This document shows, piece after piece, positions 19,139 to 19,380 of a DNA stretch of 19,380 nt. The notes under the pieces were generated by a model, which was not told where the DNA came from, did not search any database, and saw only the letters and a list, made by a program, of their open reading frames with translations. The stretch comes from an uncultured bacterium (GTDB lineage Bacteria > Actinomycetota > Coriobacteriia > Coriobacteriales > Coriobacteriaceae). Location of the stretch: contig CAJMSL010000024.1 in assembly GCA_905216045.1 (NCBI GenBank), positions 1-19,380 of the forward strand, written 5' to 3'. How positions within the stretch are numbered: the stretch's first letter is position 1; each line of letters opens with the position of its first letter. The translations under genes and the position numbers were made by a program.

Positions 19139-19380
19139 TTAGTAGTCGAACTGGTGATAGTAGCGACGGTAGTTGAGGTTGTGCTTGGTGACCGTCTCGT
19201 AGTAAGCGGCAAGGCGATCGGTGATCAGCGAGGAAAGGATCCACGGGGAGACGATGACGCGGAACTCGTCGTCAAGGCCGGGGATCGCGAACTCGGCGGT
19301 GTCGATGATGTAGATCTCGGTGTACCCCGTCTCAAATAAATAAAAAAACGCGCGGACGAGCTCGTCGCGCTTGCGGTTCT
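19139..19380 (-). CDS. C-terminal part of probable SIS-domain sugar-phosphate protein (partial)
   Basis: An open frame enters at the right edge and ends at TAA after about 80 codons; the start is outside the window. It reads RKRDELVRAFFYLFETGYTE, then IYIIDTAEFAIPGLDDEFR, then IVSPWILSSLITDRLAAYYE, and ends NYRRYYHQFDY. Alternating helix and strand with a closing RRYY...Y tail resembles the end of SIS-domain phosphosugar isomerases or deglycases of the FrlB/AgaS type. The call rests on general resemblance over a short stretch and on the neighbouring epimerase-like gene 73 bases downstream. Another C-terminal alpha/beta domain remains possible. Confidence 0.5.
   Translation of the reverse strand, partial: NRKRDELVRAFFYLFETGYTEIYIIDTAEFAIPGLDDEFRVIVSPWILSSLITDRLAAYYETVTKHNLNYRRYYHQFDY

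Overview
The window is a G+C-rich bacterial chromosome segment. It most likely comes from a gut member of the Coriobacteriia, probably Collinsella or a close relative. The clues are the high G+C content, the eno-divIC-ppx gene order typical of Actinobacteria, a histidine operon with a HisZ-HisG fusion, a GatB-like PTS component, and many structured intergenic repeats. The genus is inferred from style and gene order, since no search could be run.

Layout. (a) 1-321, minus strand: a GatB-like PTS IIB gene and possibly the first codons of the next gene. (b) 485-1108, plus strand: an unrecognised membrane-anchored helical-repeat protein. (c) 1140-1224: tRNA-Leu(UAA). (d) 1199-3141: an accessory patch. 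It holds a duplicated tRNA 3' end plus terminator, a multi-hairpin insert closed by a copy of the tRNA acceptor stem, a long palindrome, a 33-bp tandem hairpin repeat, an AAA-type ATPase (AAA_14/DUF4143), two 16-bp direct repeats, and a second palindrome of the same family as the first. (e) 3148-6425, minus: ppx, divIC and eno. (f) 6615-8565, minus: mazG, a YfcE-type phosphodiesterase and a stand-alone LarC C-terminal domain. (g) 8906-17902: a complete histidine pathway. A PHP-type histidinol-phosphatase lies on the plus strand, convergent with the minus-strand operon hisZG-hisD-hisC-hisB-hisH-hisA-hisF-hisI-hisE. (h) 17903-18228: the his leader plus a five-copy array of inverted 14-mers. (i) 18229-19380, minus: a sugar isomerase/epimerase-like TIM barrel and, upstream of it, the C-terminal end of a probable SIS-domain sugar-phosphate protein.

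How the genes work together. The his block encodes every step from PRPP plus ATP to histidine. HisZG makes phosphoribosyl-ATP, and HisE and HisI hydrolyse it and open the ring. HisA isomerises the product, HisH/HisF form imidazole glycerol phosphate, HisB dehydrates it, and HisC transaminates it. The PHP phosphatase and HisD finish the pathway. Most his genes abut or overlap by a few bases, which points to translational coupling. The exceptions are the gaps hisZG-hisD, hisB-hisH, hisF-hisI and hisI-hisE; those at hisB-hisH and hisF-hisI contain hairpins. The eno/divIC/ppx and larC-like/pde/mazG blocks are housekeeping. The terminal metabolic genes and the PTS gene suggest sugar or amino-sugar use.

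The least explained parts are the patch next to the tRNA-Leu gene, the several families of intergenic palindromes, and the HisZ-HisG fusion, which carries an unusual cysteine cluster.
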